DNA from: Pipra filicauda
Taxonomy: Eukaryota; Chordata; Aves; Passeriformes; Pipridae
Length of the DNA stretch: 64,000 nucleotides
Assembly (NCBI RefSeq): GCF_003945595.2
Contig: NW_024105098.1
Coordinates: forward strand, 372,001-436,000
Direction: 5' to 3'
A program made the position numbers and the translations under genes. The notes beneath the pieces were generated by a model that saw only the letters and a program-made list of their open reading frames with translations, was not told the origin of the DNA and ran no database searches. Positions within the stretch are counted from its first letter, which is position 1. Every line of letters starts with the position of its first letter. Shown here piece after piece: positions 27,006-40,900 of the stretch.

Positions 27006-29861
27006 CACAACTCATCTCAAGCTCGCCTTTTCTTGTCTTCCTTCCTTGTCTTCCCTACCCCGTCATCTGGATCATTCTGAGTTTTTCTCCCAGCATATTT
27101 TGCTACTCCTAAAGGCTCAGACAGATGAAAGTCTGTGGTTAAAGAAAATCCATGTATTCACTGGGGATGAATAAAAGCACAGATGGAGCTATCAGTCTTC
27201 AAGGATAACTGGTAACGTTCTCATGAAGGGAACGGGTAATAAAAGGTACTGAAGCTTCTTTGAGTTAAAAAATTGGAATGTGATTCATAAATCTACCATC
27301 CACCATCTTCAGTTCCCAGTCTTAAGACTCACAGCAGCCTTCACAGGCTCCTCAACGCTGAGAACAAGACACATCTCTGTATGTGGGACTTAAGCACCCA
27401 GGTTCAGTAAGTGCCATCAGAGGTCTCATCCATAAAGTTTTGTGTGTTCATGGTAATAATGGGCATTTTGCTCTTATATGCAAATAATCTCGACTTTCTC
27501 TGAGACTGTGTACACTAGAAAGAGAAGAAAACACTCACAATTTCACATAAATTCCTCACAAAGTATAACCCCACTATTTTCGAGGTTACGTGCACCGCAC
27601 AGGTACTGCATGAAATATGTGTGAGTTTTGCTGTAGGTAACCCACTCAGGAAAGTGATCTCATGTTGCAATGGACTTAAGCATATACTTTTTTGACTTTC
27701 GGAGCAATATGAAGGATTGTCCCAAAAATATGGCAATAGGGGGAATCTTCTTATGCATTTGAAACACAATAGAACGTGTATGATGCATGTTCCCATATAT
27801 AACAGGAAAACATGTAGTTCCTACTCATCAGAATGAGGATGTGAGACTGTGTTTAAATCTGATTATGAGATAGAAACATGTCCAGAATCACATGTCTGGA
27901 ATTTAATTACTAGAAACAGTTTTAGGATTTAAAGTGGATTTTGAGTGTTTGCAATTTCCCATCCTTTTCCCTATTTTTGTTTTATTTTCTTCTTGCTTTT
28001 GGTTACAGTTACAGTTTTTTTGACAAATCCTGTCCCAGTGTCCTTGTTCACCAGAGGGATGGTGATGAGTCGTGGCAGTGTCTTTCTCAGGAGCTCTCCC
28101 CTCCATACCCTCAGCTGTGAGGTATTCCCAGACTAGCGCTCAAACAGGGAACATTCTGAAGCTGGGATTTTGATACCTGAAATTATTTTTGGGTTTCAGA
28201 CTTTTGTCAAGGCATGTCAGCTGCCTTATATTGGCTTTTAAAGCAAAATGAAAGAGATCTCTCCAGTGCTGCAGTGAAAAAGGAGGACTGGAGTTGAGTG
28301 GGACATCGCGCTGCCGGTGCAGCCACATCTCCACTGACTTCCTTGGAACAAAGAGACACAGACAGCAGGAAACTGTTCCTGCTCCTGTGCAACCGTCAGG
28401 GCTGCCTTGGCCATGTGGGAAGATGCTGGGCACTTCAGGCACATTGCAGTGAGGAACTGACCTTCACGTGGCACCAAAGGCTGGACTCTCAATCTGCTGG
28501 TTTCAAGCTGAATTACAGCTCTTCAGGAATGGTGCAACCTCCCAGAGGCACTCCCTGCTTCCCAGAGGAGGGAGAGCAGATGCTTCCATACTTCAGAACT
28601 CTCTGCCGTGGATAATAACTAACTCACAAGAGGAAAATCCTGAATTGGGTCCTGAAAATGTCTGCCCAGCAGTTCAGACACAGGTGTAGCTGTCTGTCTG
28701 AAAGAGCAATTCTGTCCTTTGATGTTTCTTGTGCTTGATTACAGGGAACTGTGCAGGAAGGATAGGAGAGACTCCAACTGTCAGAATTATTAAAAGATCT
28801 CTTGAGAAGGAAGGTCGTTATCCAGAGGAAGTGAGCTCTGTTGTGCAGGGTGGAGGAGACCAGAACCAGGCACAGCACACGGAGAAGGACAGGCACCTGA
28901 TGGACACAACGATAAGCAGAAATTCCCAGTGATCTTTAATTAAGTCTCTTCCTGTCCCATCAGGGGGAGATAGGTCCCATGGCAGTAATAGAAATAAATC
29001 AGTGCCTCTGCTGTTAATTTAGTGTCCTCCTGGGACAGACAGAGAATATCACTATGCATTGTCCCTGATAACGGGCTTCATCCCACAGGGAGGTTCTGTC
29101 TCTTCACAGCACCTCTGAACATGCCCTGAAGCCTCATCCAGAGGTCCTGGATGACAGGGTCCCCTAAGCAGAGAGACCAGGAGGCCAAGGTGGCCCAGGG
29201 ACCCTGCTTAGGAAGACAGAAATTGGGAGAAGTACCTGCTGAGCCCCAGCTGGTACCTGCTACCAAACATGTGTCCATCAGTGATGGAAAAACCACACAG
29301 TGTCTGTCTGCCAGAGGAGAGCCATGCTCATGAGCTGCAGTGCACAAGGGCTGAAATCTCTTGGTTAAAACATATGTTGCAAGAAATGAGAAAAACCTAA
29401 AGTAAACAGTTTGCACAGAGGTGAGCATCTGCTGATTGCTGCTATACCCAGGCAAAATGAGACTCTGTTTGAAAATGGTCTCATTTTGCCCTTGCCTGCC
29501 TTTTTTATACAGTGGAATAACTGACTCCTCAGGAAGGCAGAAGGCTCCATTACTTATGTTTCCTCAGTGCATTTTCTCTCCCAAACAATGTTTTCCTCCC
29601 CCAAGAGCCTAATTATCACCTAAGAGATGTTAACAGCCAGATCATTGGAACTCTGAAAAGGTTTTGATCAAATACAAGCAAGATGTAGTTTATATTTTGC
29701 TACCCTGTATTCCAGGAGTAGCTGGTCTCCTGAGGTAGGAAAGTGTGGACTAAGTTAATGAATTTAAATATGCTTCTGTTAGATCTTTTAATCATGAATG
29801 TAATTGCATCTGATAGTCTTTTTAGTTTTTAAATATAGAGATACAGAGTATGTGATTGGAA

Positions 29862-29875
29862 TTTTTTTTTTTTTT
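29862..29875 (+). repeat. Poly(T) tract of 14 bases
   Basis: A T14 run within the intron. Together with the pyrimidine-rich sequence up to CAG at about 29918 it resembles a 3' splice site, but no coding exon follows. Confidence 0.75.
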
Positions 29876-31199
29876 CTTGTTCATTTTGAAATCTATTGCT
29901 ACTGTTCCTCCCTTCAGGGAATTCTCCAGAAGGAACACCTTGTCTTCCCAGAGCGAACACTGCGGATCTTTACTGTACTGATTTTTTCACCAATAATTTT
30001 CTGTATTATCAGTCCCCTTTCTATCCCTCTCTACAGCTGTTCTGCCTTCATTGTGTCTGGCATAAGGAGGATACACATGTAGTGACAGGTACACCGAGCC
30101 CAAGCATGGAGTGGGAGGAATTTACCTTTGGTTTTCTCTGTCTCTGATACATACCTTTTGTGTCAGCTCTGGCACTTGTCTCTAGGCTGACTGGAATAAC
30201 AGGATGCACCACAAGCATCAGCCCAGGTTCTCAGAAAGACCAGCAAGGGGAATTTGGACCCCAGTACTTGTGTCCCGCAGGTGACTGAGAGGTGTAGCGT
30301 TTTTGTGTTTGAGCTAATTGATAATAAAAAACATCCTCAGGTTAAATGGAGCAGCCAAAGGAAGCAGTGCTGGCAGTTCTGTGATGCTAAAAGCTTTCCA
30401 CATCTCTTGCTTTTGTACCACCCTCTCTTTGGGATGAAAAAGTGCAATACACCAAGCTGAGATCCCACAGAGTATTCAAAGAAATGGATTGCAATGGCTC
30501 TGCCACGCTCCAGCTCCCACTGGCAAAATATACAAAGAAAAGATAAATTCTTATGTGAGGAAACAGGCAGGGGAGTGAATAATTCAGGGCTGTGAGATAT
30601 GGAGCCTCATATGACTGGATCACCAGCTCTCCTCCCTCCCAGGTGGGTGGTGCCTGAAAGCCTCTCGAAGCTCAGCAGTTGCCAGCTATGTGAAGGAGCC
30701 GACGGCCCCAGCCCAGCAGATCCCAGTGGGCAGAGACTTAGCACAGCATGCTCTAGGGATGGGGATTGCCACATTCTTATTCCGAAATTCACCAAGAAAC
30801 ACAAGAAACTTTTTCTCTGTGATAATTGTCTTGCTGGAGACCAAGCACATGCCTGCATTCAAACTGTGGTTATTTCAGTAGAGCTGTGCTGATAAACCCC
30901 TTTTGGGAGAGAACTTACCCTGGCAAGGTTCCTCTGCTCCATAGCTTAACCCCTTTCCCTGCACAGGATAAACCATACCCACAACCACATATATAGCTAC
31001 CCACAGCCTTTTTTGTTGGCATTGCTATTTGGCTGGCAATATTCTTTTATTATTTACTTCTCACAGTACAGCAAAACTCTTCCATGTAACCTAAGCTAAG
31101 GAAGGAGAAAACGCCTGTGTAAATTTTTCAGAGGTGGTGTTTTGTAGTCAAGCCTGAGGCAGAGACTTAAGCAAAAGGCTGCGTGGATAAAGAGCTGTA

Positions 31200-31700
31200 A
31201 TGCCCCAGCACAAACCCCAGTGCTGTGGTTATGTGTGCCACATCACCCCGGGCCAGCGGGCAGGGGGGGAGCAGCGGGTGTAAGGAGGGATAGCTGTTGA
31301 GTTGGAAATGTAAATACCCCGGGGTAAGTGCTGTCAGTCCCTCTGGGAGGAGAGCTGTGGGAGCAGGGAATTGCCCTGGGAGGAGGCGCTTGTGCCGACT
31401 GGTCCTTGGTGGTGGTACCCAGCTGGGTGACCTCGGCCAGGCTGGGGAGTGGCACACGGGCATTGCCGCCTCCAGCGCCGCTGTGCAGAGGGACACAGAC
31501 TCAATTACCAATTCCCGGCAATTAAATGAGATTGCACTTGTGGCCTTGCTGTGTAAGACATGACAAATCCCATGAGAAGGGAAGGAAAGCTGGCGTTCGG
31601 AGCGGTCCCTCCCTGCCAGAGCCATTCCATAGCAGGCAGGTGCCATCTAGTGGGAGCGGGCTGAGGCTGGGCACAGCCGGGGATTCCCTCTGCTCTGGCA
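31200..31700. promoter_or_regulatory. Intronic GC/CpG-richer patch, enhancer candidate
   Basis: This stretch carries roughly 20 CpG dinucleotides, including a CCCCGGGG palindrome at about 31318, in an otherwise CpG-poor intron. At about 31500-31530 it also contains homeodomain-type sites (CAATTACCAATT and CAATTAAATGAG). The 159-codon minus-strand frame across it has no recognisable domain and is best seen as a by-product of base composition. A regulatory role is inferred only from composition. Confidence 0.3.
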
Positions 31701-31830
31701 TGTCGGGGGATTCCCAGGCTGCAACATGAGCAGGAATGGTCCTGCTGTGTGCTTCCTTTGGAGAGATGCAGAAAGATTTTCTAAGTTGAAAGCAGCGCTT
31801 TGTGGAATGGCAACCTATGCTTTTAAGCAT

Positions 31831-31928
31831 ATAATTAGACTTATAATAATAATAATAATTATTATTCTATTTATTGTATTATTTATTATTTTATTATTTA
31901 TTATATTTATTGTTATAATTAGACTTAT
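31831..31928 (+). repeat. AT-rich microsatellite bounded by a 14-bp direct repeat
   Basis: (ATA)n/(TTA)n-type sequence, including an AATAATAATAATT-ATTATT self-complementary stretch, is enclosed by two copies of ATAATTAGACTTAT (31831-31844 and 31915-31928). The direct repeat may reflect a duplication associated with expansion of the AT-rich core. A target-site duplication of a lost insertion is an alternative, but no element is recognisable between the copies. Confidence 0.85.
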
Positions 31929-31929
31929 T

Positions 31930-34900
31930 AATTAGCTGCAGAAGAGCTTGGCTACCTTTTGGCCAGCTGAGACACCTCGGGAGTCCTTCCCGTGGAAGGC
32001 AAGGGAATAACGTTGACCTGTATTGAAAGCCTTTCAAGGATTTATTAATCAAAAAGCAGCTTTTCAAAATCACATTCAACATATTGCTGCTTTTCTGGTA
32101 TTCATAGGTATTCCTGCTAAGCACAGGGCAAGGAACCCCATTAACCACCCTTGGAGGCAGAAGAACCCAAGATTTGTGAGGACATGATGTCCCTTCTTCC
32201 CAGTGCAGGGGAGCTGTCCCTCTGAAACACCCACTGGATGTTTCAGAACTCTCTCAAGGCTCACAGTGTGCAGGTCTGAGGAATCACCCAGCAGAGTAAT
32301 CCTGCAGCTGTTGAAGTTTTGAAGACTCAGATGTCCCTCTGAAGCCCCAAACCACAAGTCTGATTCGTGCTTCCTGCAAGTGCTGCTGAGAGGAAACAGG
32401 AGGATTCCTGTAATTAGAAATAGCTTTGCACCTCTCTCAGCAGTGCCTGGGACAGGTCACTCCCAGGGACAGGATGCTGGCTGGCCAGGATGGAGCAGTG
32501 ATGGATTTGGAGCAGCCCTTTCCAGCACTGCTCAGCTAATGAATTTTGCAGTCTTTGTTAGCTTCCTCAGCACAATGATTCACTTAGGAGAGAAATTGTT
32601 TCTGTGAGCTAGACCATCACTTTGACAATTCCTGTTGGATGTGTCTGTATGTCTGCTTTAAATGAGCAGTGGCTGCTGAGGCTGGCAGGGAGTACTCTTG
32701 TTGTTTGGAATAAAATACCCACCCCTCATACTGTGCATGTTGCACATTCTCCTTCTCTTTAGGAAACAGTTTTAACAAAAGTGTTAATTGCAGGGCAGCT
32801 CATGCTGGGTTGTTTTCAGGCTCAAGCAAAAGAAGTCGAAACCGAAAATTAACCTACTGTTTTCAGATCAATAATTTGTGAGAAAAATGAACAACGATGC
32901 CCACGGAGTCTCCGCTTGTGCTGTGGGGAAGGGCTGGTGTTGGTTACAGGGACTGCATAATGAGCAGCCCCCTCTTCGTTGGGCTGCAGCCCCGTCTGCT
33001 CAGCCCAGCTCAGCTCTGGTGGTGGTTTTAAGAGCAAACTCCCAGCACTTCCCTCCTTAGGGCTGACCCGGGACACAGTGGAGTTCTCGATGGCCCGAGA
33101 TCCGTTGCTGTTCACTGCATACCCTTTGATGGATTTGTTGCATACAGCTTTTAGTAATGCCTTGATTTCCCAGGAAATTATGTGTTTTAGACAGAAGCCA
33201 CACATCTTGTTACTCCTGCCAGCTGGCGGGGGGGTGTGCACGTGCATACAGATATTTGGTGTTTAATAATTGAACCTGGATGTATCAAGGTTAGCAGCGT
33301 GTCTTTCAGCTTTAAAGACAGAGCACTGTTAGAGGAAAATGGGATGTTTTCCCGTGCTGAAAACGAATTTTTCTTCCCCAGCTAGTCCTGGTGTCTGCAG
33401 CTGCTGTGTCAGTATCTCCTCCTGAAAGGCAGGGAATGAACTTCTGAACATCTGTAACAGCTACATTAAGTGGCGTGGTTTATTGTAGAATTATGGATGA
33501 TGATGGCTGGATTACTAAATTGTAAATCAATCAAAGCATTTTGATGATATTCTAGACCGTGAAAGAGAGACTCATACAGGAAGAGACAGTGATTTATTGC
33601 ACCAACTGGTAACACATTCAACCCCAGTCATTTTTATTTATCATTATTTTGAAAAGATTTCAACCCTTCATAAAAGCAAATTAAAAAAATCTGTAAAGAT
33701 GATACAATTCTGCTGTACTGAAAATTGACACTCCTGAACTGTGATTTCTAGTGATAGAAAAGTGAAGAATAAGGAACTTTAGATACACAAACTTCACAAT
33801 AAATTAGTTGAACAATTGCCTTTGTTTAATTGTCTTACAATCAAATGAAGGGAGATTTTTCCTTTTCATCCTTAAATCTGTTCCTTTGAAAGCATCTCAC
33901 AGTATCTGGAGTTTTAAACCATAGTACTCAGGATTTTGAAGGCTTAGAAAGTCATCCATTTCCAAGGCATTAGCAACACAGACAGGATTTATTTCAATCT
34001 CTGCAGATGATTCTTTGATCTGGGTCTTGCTTAAGTGCATTCCAGTGCAATTAATTAGAAAAACAGTATAAGGCAGTGGCAACTCCAAGTGATCTTAAAT
34101 GTAAAAGTGACTGATTAGTAGCTCTGCTTTCGTGAGGATTATCTTTTGCTGCTTGACAGCATCTGCTACTCCTGAGCAAGGGAGAGTCAGTTCATTGAGG
34201 AGAGAGAGTTTGGGTATTCTTTGTAAGCCATTAATATGACTATTCACAAGAAAAGCAGCAGTGTGGGAACCTCTTCTGGCTCTGATTTTAAGAAGGAACT
34301 GGGAAAATGGAGTTAGGGCCAGTGCCCTGCCTGATGCCGTGGGTGTGTGGCAGTGTGGAGCTCACACCGATGGCTTTGCTGGCCTGTAGTTGTTTGTTCC
34401 CTTCTGCTGACAGCCCCACGTGGCTCACAGAGCTCTTTGGAAACCAGTCCTTGCACTGTACCTGTTTCCAGGAAGGGGTCGAGCTGCTGTCCGTGTTTTT
34501 CTTCTTTGGAATGTCTTGTTTCTTGATGTTCACTGGCTGGCTGAAAGTTATGATGTTAGTCCATTGTATGTCCAGGATATGTCAATCCAGTTTAAAAATT
34601 CTGTGCATCTCGATTCCGTTTCCAGAGTCTTGCCACTCAGATCAATAAAAGTAACCATCCATCAGTTTTTGATTGGAACAAGATTGATCAGTCAGCAACT
34701 CAGGGGTGCAGTGTTGCAGCTGCAGCTGTCTGACACAAATATTGCCTCCCTTTGCTGAAAAATTCAATTGTCCTGCATAAGCGATCAATATCTGCTCCTC
34801 TGACTATTCTTGCTTCCTTAATCTTCCTGTATGGTTTCTTTATAATTTAATCTTCTTCAAGGAGCCATATTTCCTGTCTATCATGCTGTTACATTTTCCT

Positions 34901-37900
34901 TGAATCTTTTTTGAATCTCACAGCCAGTGGAGCTTCTATGATTCGCAAGAGAAGCTGACTTACAGTTCAAAAGAAAATGCAAATTCCAGCCTATCTGTTT
35001 TATTTATAGTTGTTTCAAATAAATATCTTTACATATTGCATAGTTACTTCTGCTTTGTCTTTGCACTTTATCGACTTGCTTCTGGTTTTCTTTTCTCCGT
35101 GTGGCAATATTCTGATCATTCTTTCTTGTGCATCCTGAAGTGTGCAGGGATCAGATGCAGAAATCCTGCTTTACTAGTTTAAATATTCACATGTTTTATT
35201 AATTGCATCCATCTTGACACCTGGGGAGGCTAAATGCCTGGCAGTCTCTCTCTCCCCAGGGCAGAGACTCATGAAGGTGTGCAGATTTCTGTGCAGAACC
35301 AGTGCAGCTCAGTCCCAGTGCCATGGGGGAAGGCTCCGTGCCCTGGCAGCCTGCACTGCTGATGTATTAGGGGACAGCACTTACAGTGCAGCTGGAATGA
35401 GATCCCAAATGCTTTCCACTTACCTAGTGCTAGGGTGAAAACTGATATCCTATGCTACATGTCCAGTGGGACACTCTGACACAGGGATGAAAAGTTCAGT
35501 GTCTCATTGCAAATGTCTCATTACTCTTGAGGGGTTGATTTGTTCCTTGCTTGGTTCTAATGTGGCCACATACAGGGAGAAACTACTAAAAAAAAAAAGG
35601 GATACAGTATCCTTCTAGCAAATATTTTAGAGCAAATATGGGTGTAATGTGTTACTGAAATCTGCATTTTATGTAATGCCAAAATCAATACAAGTGGCAG
35701 TCTCTGTGATAGAACCAATACGTGAAGTGAGTGAAAATTTTTCTTTTGGAGAACAACCGTGTTTTTCCTTCCTGAAATTTCCTACCTTGATGACAGCAGG
35801 GGCAATAGTAAAAGCAAAAGAATGCAAAGAAGAGGCAGGAGTTGCAGTCCACCTTTCTGCCGTGTGTCCTCTGCCAGCACTGAGGTAATCCTTCTGGCAC
35901 CGAAACTTTCCCCTGCCGTCTGTCGGCATTCCGATGGGCTATTGATTAGGCAGTTTGCTGAGGTCACTTAGGAATCACAACAAACCTCCTGAACTTGGGA
36001 ACGGTAATAAATCAAAGGCATTTGATTTGTAACTTGCCATCATTTTTGGTGCCTTGCTTCAGTAGAGGACAGCAGTCAACACTTCCTAAGCTCTTGATAT
36101 GAGGAAGGCTATGATGGCAAAAGAAAGCGCTTGTTTATAAACGGTGCAAGTAACATAAGCTTTTAATGGGTCCTAGAGGAGTCCAAGGCTCCAGAGGGCT
36201 TTGGAATGCCTTCCTCTCCGCCCCCATCTGCTCCCCTCACCCTGACCCCCACTTTTTTTTTTCCAAGCCTTTGGCCAATTTTCATCACATCTGTCATTTT
36301 GAAAAATGAACTGGCGGTTCACTCCTAAGGTTCAGAGCATGCCACGTATCTTTTTTTAGATTAACTTGTTTGCAAAGAGACAGTTCAACAGGAAATTCTT
36401 GTGCTTACACAGCAGTGCAATTTTTATGAAAAGCAGAGATGCTGTTAAAACTCGCAGTCTGTTTCTGTTCTGTTAATTGGATATAAAAGAGGCATGAGAC
36501 ACGAGAGTGATAGGACCACACTTGTTTCCTGGGTAAAAGCCTATTATTACATTGCTAACAAGTCTGAACCGGGGCTGAGTGTGTAACAGTGTAGGATGAA
36601 CACTGGCATCTGAGATAAAGTGCACCCTCGTTTCATTCATGGAAATGGTGGTCCTGAAAGTGTCCATTTCTGATGGCTTCAAGGGAATGAGCCATACCTG
36701 TCTTGATGCATTTGCTTCCAGGCATGAAACCTTCCCTGGTATTACCATATGTATCCAATCAGTGTGGAATAGCCTGGACCATACTGCCACTCCCAAGGTG
36801 GGCACCAAGGCTCCGTGTCCCCTCCCAGCCTTCTGACAAACCACGTTCCACCCATCTGCCCTTGTGGCTGGCTTACATCCTTTGTGTCTCCACTCCAGCT
36901 CTGCTGCCTTTGCCTGTATAATTCAGAAGGAATTTCTATGTAACAGGAGTATAGATGCAATACTATTCTAACTATTGCTTTGCAGACCTGCCTTCCTTTG
37001 TAGGTCAGCTTTAGAGACACCTCACGCTGCGCTGCCGTGTGTGCAGACACACGGCATTACCGCTCCTACAGATTCCAAAATCAAAGCTGCATTGCTGTGG
37101 GTGACTGGATCGAGCACATAGATGGACCTCTTCCTTGGTTTCACATCTGCAGGTCTCTTCACCACCAGGCTGGAGAAGGCCCTTGCCGTTTTGTTTGACT
37201 CTCTCTGGTGTTTTTAAGCCGTGACTCAGCCCATGCATGGCTTGTGAACACCAAAAGGGAGCTTTTGTTTAAGATTGTTTTGAGTGGATGGGGAGGTGGG
37301 TGTTCCTCTTGTGAAATGCCTGTGTTGCTGCTTGCTGTTTTGTCTCTTCTTTCACTGTCAGCCTCTGTTATGGCTCCTAGTGCCCTTGCACACAGATGTG
37401 GCATTTGGTGCACACAGATACACAAAGAGGAGCTCCATGACCTGGGCTGGCACTTGCAGTGTGACTGTCATGGGATGATGAAAAGCTGCCTCACCAGGAT
37501 TTCAAAGTGTTCAAAATCCTCCACATTTCATGAAACACATGGGGGAAAAGAGAGGCGTGGCTCTTCTCCTCTGCCTCTGACTCCTGGAGTAGCCCGAGGG
37601 TTGTTTGGGGTGGCTCTCAGTGGGCTGTCAACAGCACAGCCCTGGCACCACTGCCCCAGGAATGGCCCACGGTGAAATCAGACCCTGGGACGAGTCCCTG
37701 AGTGAGGATCTGGAGGGTGAGCAGAGCCTACGTAAGGGTTGGTTGTTACCTTTCCAGACATCCTATATTTTAATACAGCCAAGTCCCAAATGCAGAAACC
37801 ATCAGGCAAAACAAACACAACTATGCAAAACAAACCCAGCCCCCAAGGCAAGCACTGACACCCTTCTCCTTTCCTGGCAAAGAAGATCCTCGGTGTAGGT

Positions 37901-40900
37901 GTTTACCCAGGCTGAGCGCTGGAGGATCGGGTTTGCTATTCAGTTTCTTGGCTTTGGGGGCTTTGTGTTGCAACCTTTATTTTAAATGCAGGGGACAGAA
38001 AAGATGTGTTTATTTTGTTTATTTGTTTGTTTGGGGTTTTCTTTCTGTTTCTGTGAGTTTTAAAGGACTGAAGAGTTTATTGTGTGTGAAATGCAGGAAG
38101 AGTGTAAATGAACACCAGATGAGAGGAAATAGACTCAGGAAAATTAGGGCTATTTGCTACCAAAGGAAGTAATCACTGTACATATATTAAATTCCAATCT
38201 CTAACTGAGAATGTGTTTGTTATGCAAGAAATCTGACTGTAGAGGGAAAAGGGAATTATGTGGAGTCTTCCCAAGGTTGGGCTTTAAAAATGGTAAGGAT
38301 GGCTTTGCTGCACTGCTGGTGAATAAGCCAGGAAGCAGCTTTTACTGAACCAGGTGATGGGGTTGGCTGGAGGGGATTCTGCATCCCAGAGTTTCCCACT
38401 GTCGCAGAAGGGGAAAACAGTTTTTCATACATCTGTTATTTGTAGGTAACATTTAGTATGACTTTATAATGAGAATATAAATTCTTCGTAACCTTTCATC
38501 TGCCGCATTCTCAGCTCGTCTGTCATTAGAGACACCTGACTTACCTGTAAGTCCTTGCTGGACCTGTTCCTTAAGGATACACTGTCTGTTTTCAGTGGAG
38601 ATAACCCTTACCTGGCAGCCTCCTTCAGTGTCTCTGTCAGGTGAGGGTTTAGGTGGTCGCAGGGGGGATGCTGAGTGCTCTGGTTCTTCCTCCCTCAGTC
38701 CCTGCAGACTGAGGGCAGGGAAGGTGCACATCTGAATTTCACTGGTGGGAGGCAAAATCCCTGGTTGTTTCAGTGATAAACTATTTACAGTGAGCCAGTA
38801 CGAATGGAATAAGGACCCTCTCGAATGATTTGAGGAGTGTGTAATACATGGGCTTGGCTTACAAGGATGCCTTAAATCAGCCACAAATTTGGTACTACTA
38901 CTTCTTTTAAACAAAACACTATTCCTCATTCCTGCAAGCTGGTGGACACCCTGTTCAGTTAATTCAGCAAGGATAGAGAAAGACTTTTTAACATTTTTTT
39001 TAATTCTTTATCAGGAGAAAAATTATAGCCTGGAGGCGTGTTGCTTTGAGAATTTGGGATTACTTGGTTGAAGTTGACCTATGCAGCTTCCTTACCCTTC
39101 CCCCTCCTGGCAGGCAGATGAAGCATTTATGATTGGAAGTGGCTATCCATATTTTTTCTTTATCGGGTGGAAGGCCATCACAGTAGTCAAGAAGGACTTG
39201 TTACAGATTTTGCTTTTCCTGTGAGGGATGCTTGAAAGCTCAGTGAAGAACCTGTAGAAATAAAAAAAAATGAGATATTTTGGCTGTGTGGGAGGGAAGC
39301 ATTTAAGCATAGCAAAGAATAGGGGATTATACAGTCAAATAAGCAGTTCTTGGCAGATTTTAGAGACCAGCAGTGAGAAGTAAGAAAAGTGTATCAGAGT
39401 GTAGGAAAGCATGGAAATGAAGAGAGATAATAGCATCATATTTAGAATCTGTCACTTTATCAGAATTATGTTGACTGGTTGTTAGCAAAAGAGAAGGAAT
39501 TGTTTTTTTAGAGGAAGAAGGGTTGCATTTTCCCTTCATTAGCCGAGGAACCTGCTTACAGGAACTAAGACAGAATATTACTAAAAGGGGGCTTCAGCCA
39601 CAAAAGAAAGGGTTATTTTTAACCCAGGGCTGCTCAGGGGCTGCATTTGCAGCATGGCCCTGCAAAATACCTCTGCTGGCAATACTAAGGCTGCTTTGTG
39701 CTGCTCTGTGAGAGTGGGAAGGAGAAATCCGGATGGGAATCCTGTGGGGCAGCAGTGCCTCTGACGCCTGTGTCATGAAAATATGCCTTCAGTTAACTAT
39801 TGTCCTCTGACCTCCATCCGTGCTGAAACAGGGGCTTTGCATAATCATGGAAGGAGACGGCTCCTGCTCCAAAAGATGTTATGTTTTGAATTTCCAAAAC
39901 AGACAAAGGAAACATTGTGAGCCCTTCGCACATGGGAAACAGGGGCAGAGAGAGAGATTTGTCTGGGACACACAGGCTAATTTTGACAGAAGGGGCACTT
40001 AAACTGAGGTTTCCTGAATTCATTTGTGCACTACAACCACAAGATTGCCCTTCCTTTCTAATATTGGATTTTGTTCTTCCTGAAACTTCAATTCTAATAC
40101 AGGGTTGTTTATCAAAAACATTCTTTAATTCTATTCTATTTAATAGATACACTAGAGATTCTTTCCTTGTACAAAACTGTGCTGCTTGCGTGCAGGTCCG
40201 GGTTGCAACTCTGCAAGTACCTCAGGGAGCTTCAGGTGGATTTTCTTGTTGGGGCTGCCAGGAATGGTGATGCAAGAAAAAGCAGAGGTGTGACTTCGGC
40301 TTCTGCTTGTCTTTGTCCCCTTGGGGATCACAACCCCATGGTATATGTAAGGAGAGCCTGCAAGAGCATTCATGAGGTTCTGCCCCACTTCATGTGGGAG
40401 GAAAAACAAAAGTATCTTACTAACCCGAATGTCCATTTTTCTTGCTCAGGCTTGTTCAGTCCAGAAAGGCCAGTGAGACTTGGCACTGCATGGCCAAACT
40501 GGCGTGTGGTTCCTCATGAATTTCCAGCCCCTGCTGACAAGTGGCACTGCCCATGTTCTCAGCCACGCTGGCACAGAGTTCCCCTGACCTTCTCACGCTT
40601 CTAATAACACTGCTAATAGATGATGCTTTAGAGTTACCTACCTTTTCTCTAAACTTAAAAGCAATCCCCAAGTATTGCACTTTGGAATGGAAACTTCAGC
40701 CTCTTAAGTGCCCTGGGTGCATACTTCCATGGTCATCCATCTAACATCTAAGTGGCACATCTCTGGCTCCTGAGGTCCCAGTCTTCCTGAAGAGGAGCTG
40801 TTCACTTGCCTGAAAGCTGAGGGAATCTGTACCTCAGAAACTAAGATCCTTCCAGAAAGCTGAATACAAGTTTGAGAGTGAAACTTTCACTGTGTCAATG

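Larger units (their letters stand above)
20870..31200. other. Intronic DNA, no gene seen
   Basis: Holds the 80-bp and 32-bp tandem duplications, the CAAATTTAAT patch and a poly(T) run. The 83-codon frame at 26601-26852 is lysine- and serine-rich but is not recognisable and has no splice context. Nothing else was identified. Confidence 0.55.

Noticed and set aside
29862..29918. Poly(T)/pyrimidine tract ending in CAG, like a splice acceptor
   Set aside because: The following sequence does not encode a recognisable exon; such decoys are frequent in long introns.
31167..31646. 159-codon minus-strand frame
   Set aside because: Lies in the GC-richer patch and is low-complexity in proline, leucine and serine; no domain or exon boundaries.
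38453..38929. 158-codon minus-strand frame
   Set aside because: No recognisable domain and no exon context; treated as chance.
40167..40604. 145-codon plus-strand frame
   Set aside because: No recognisable domain, cysteine/proline-rich mixed composition as expected from random translation, and competing frames on the other strand.
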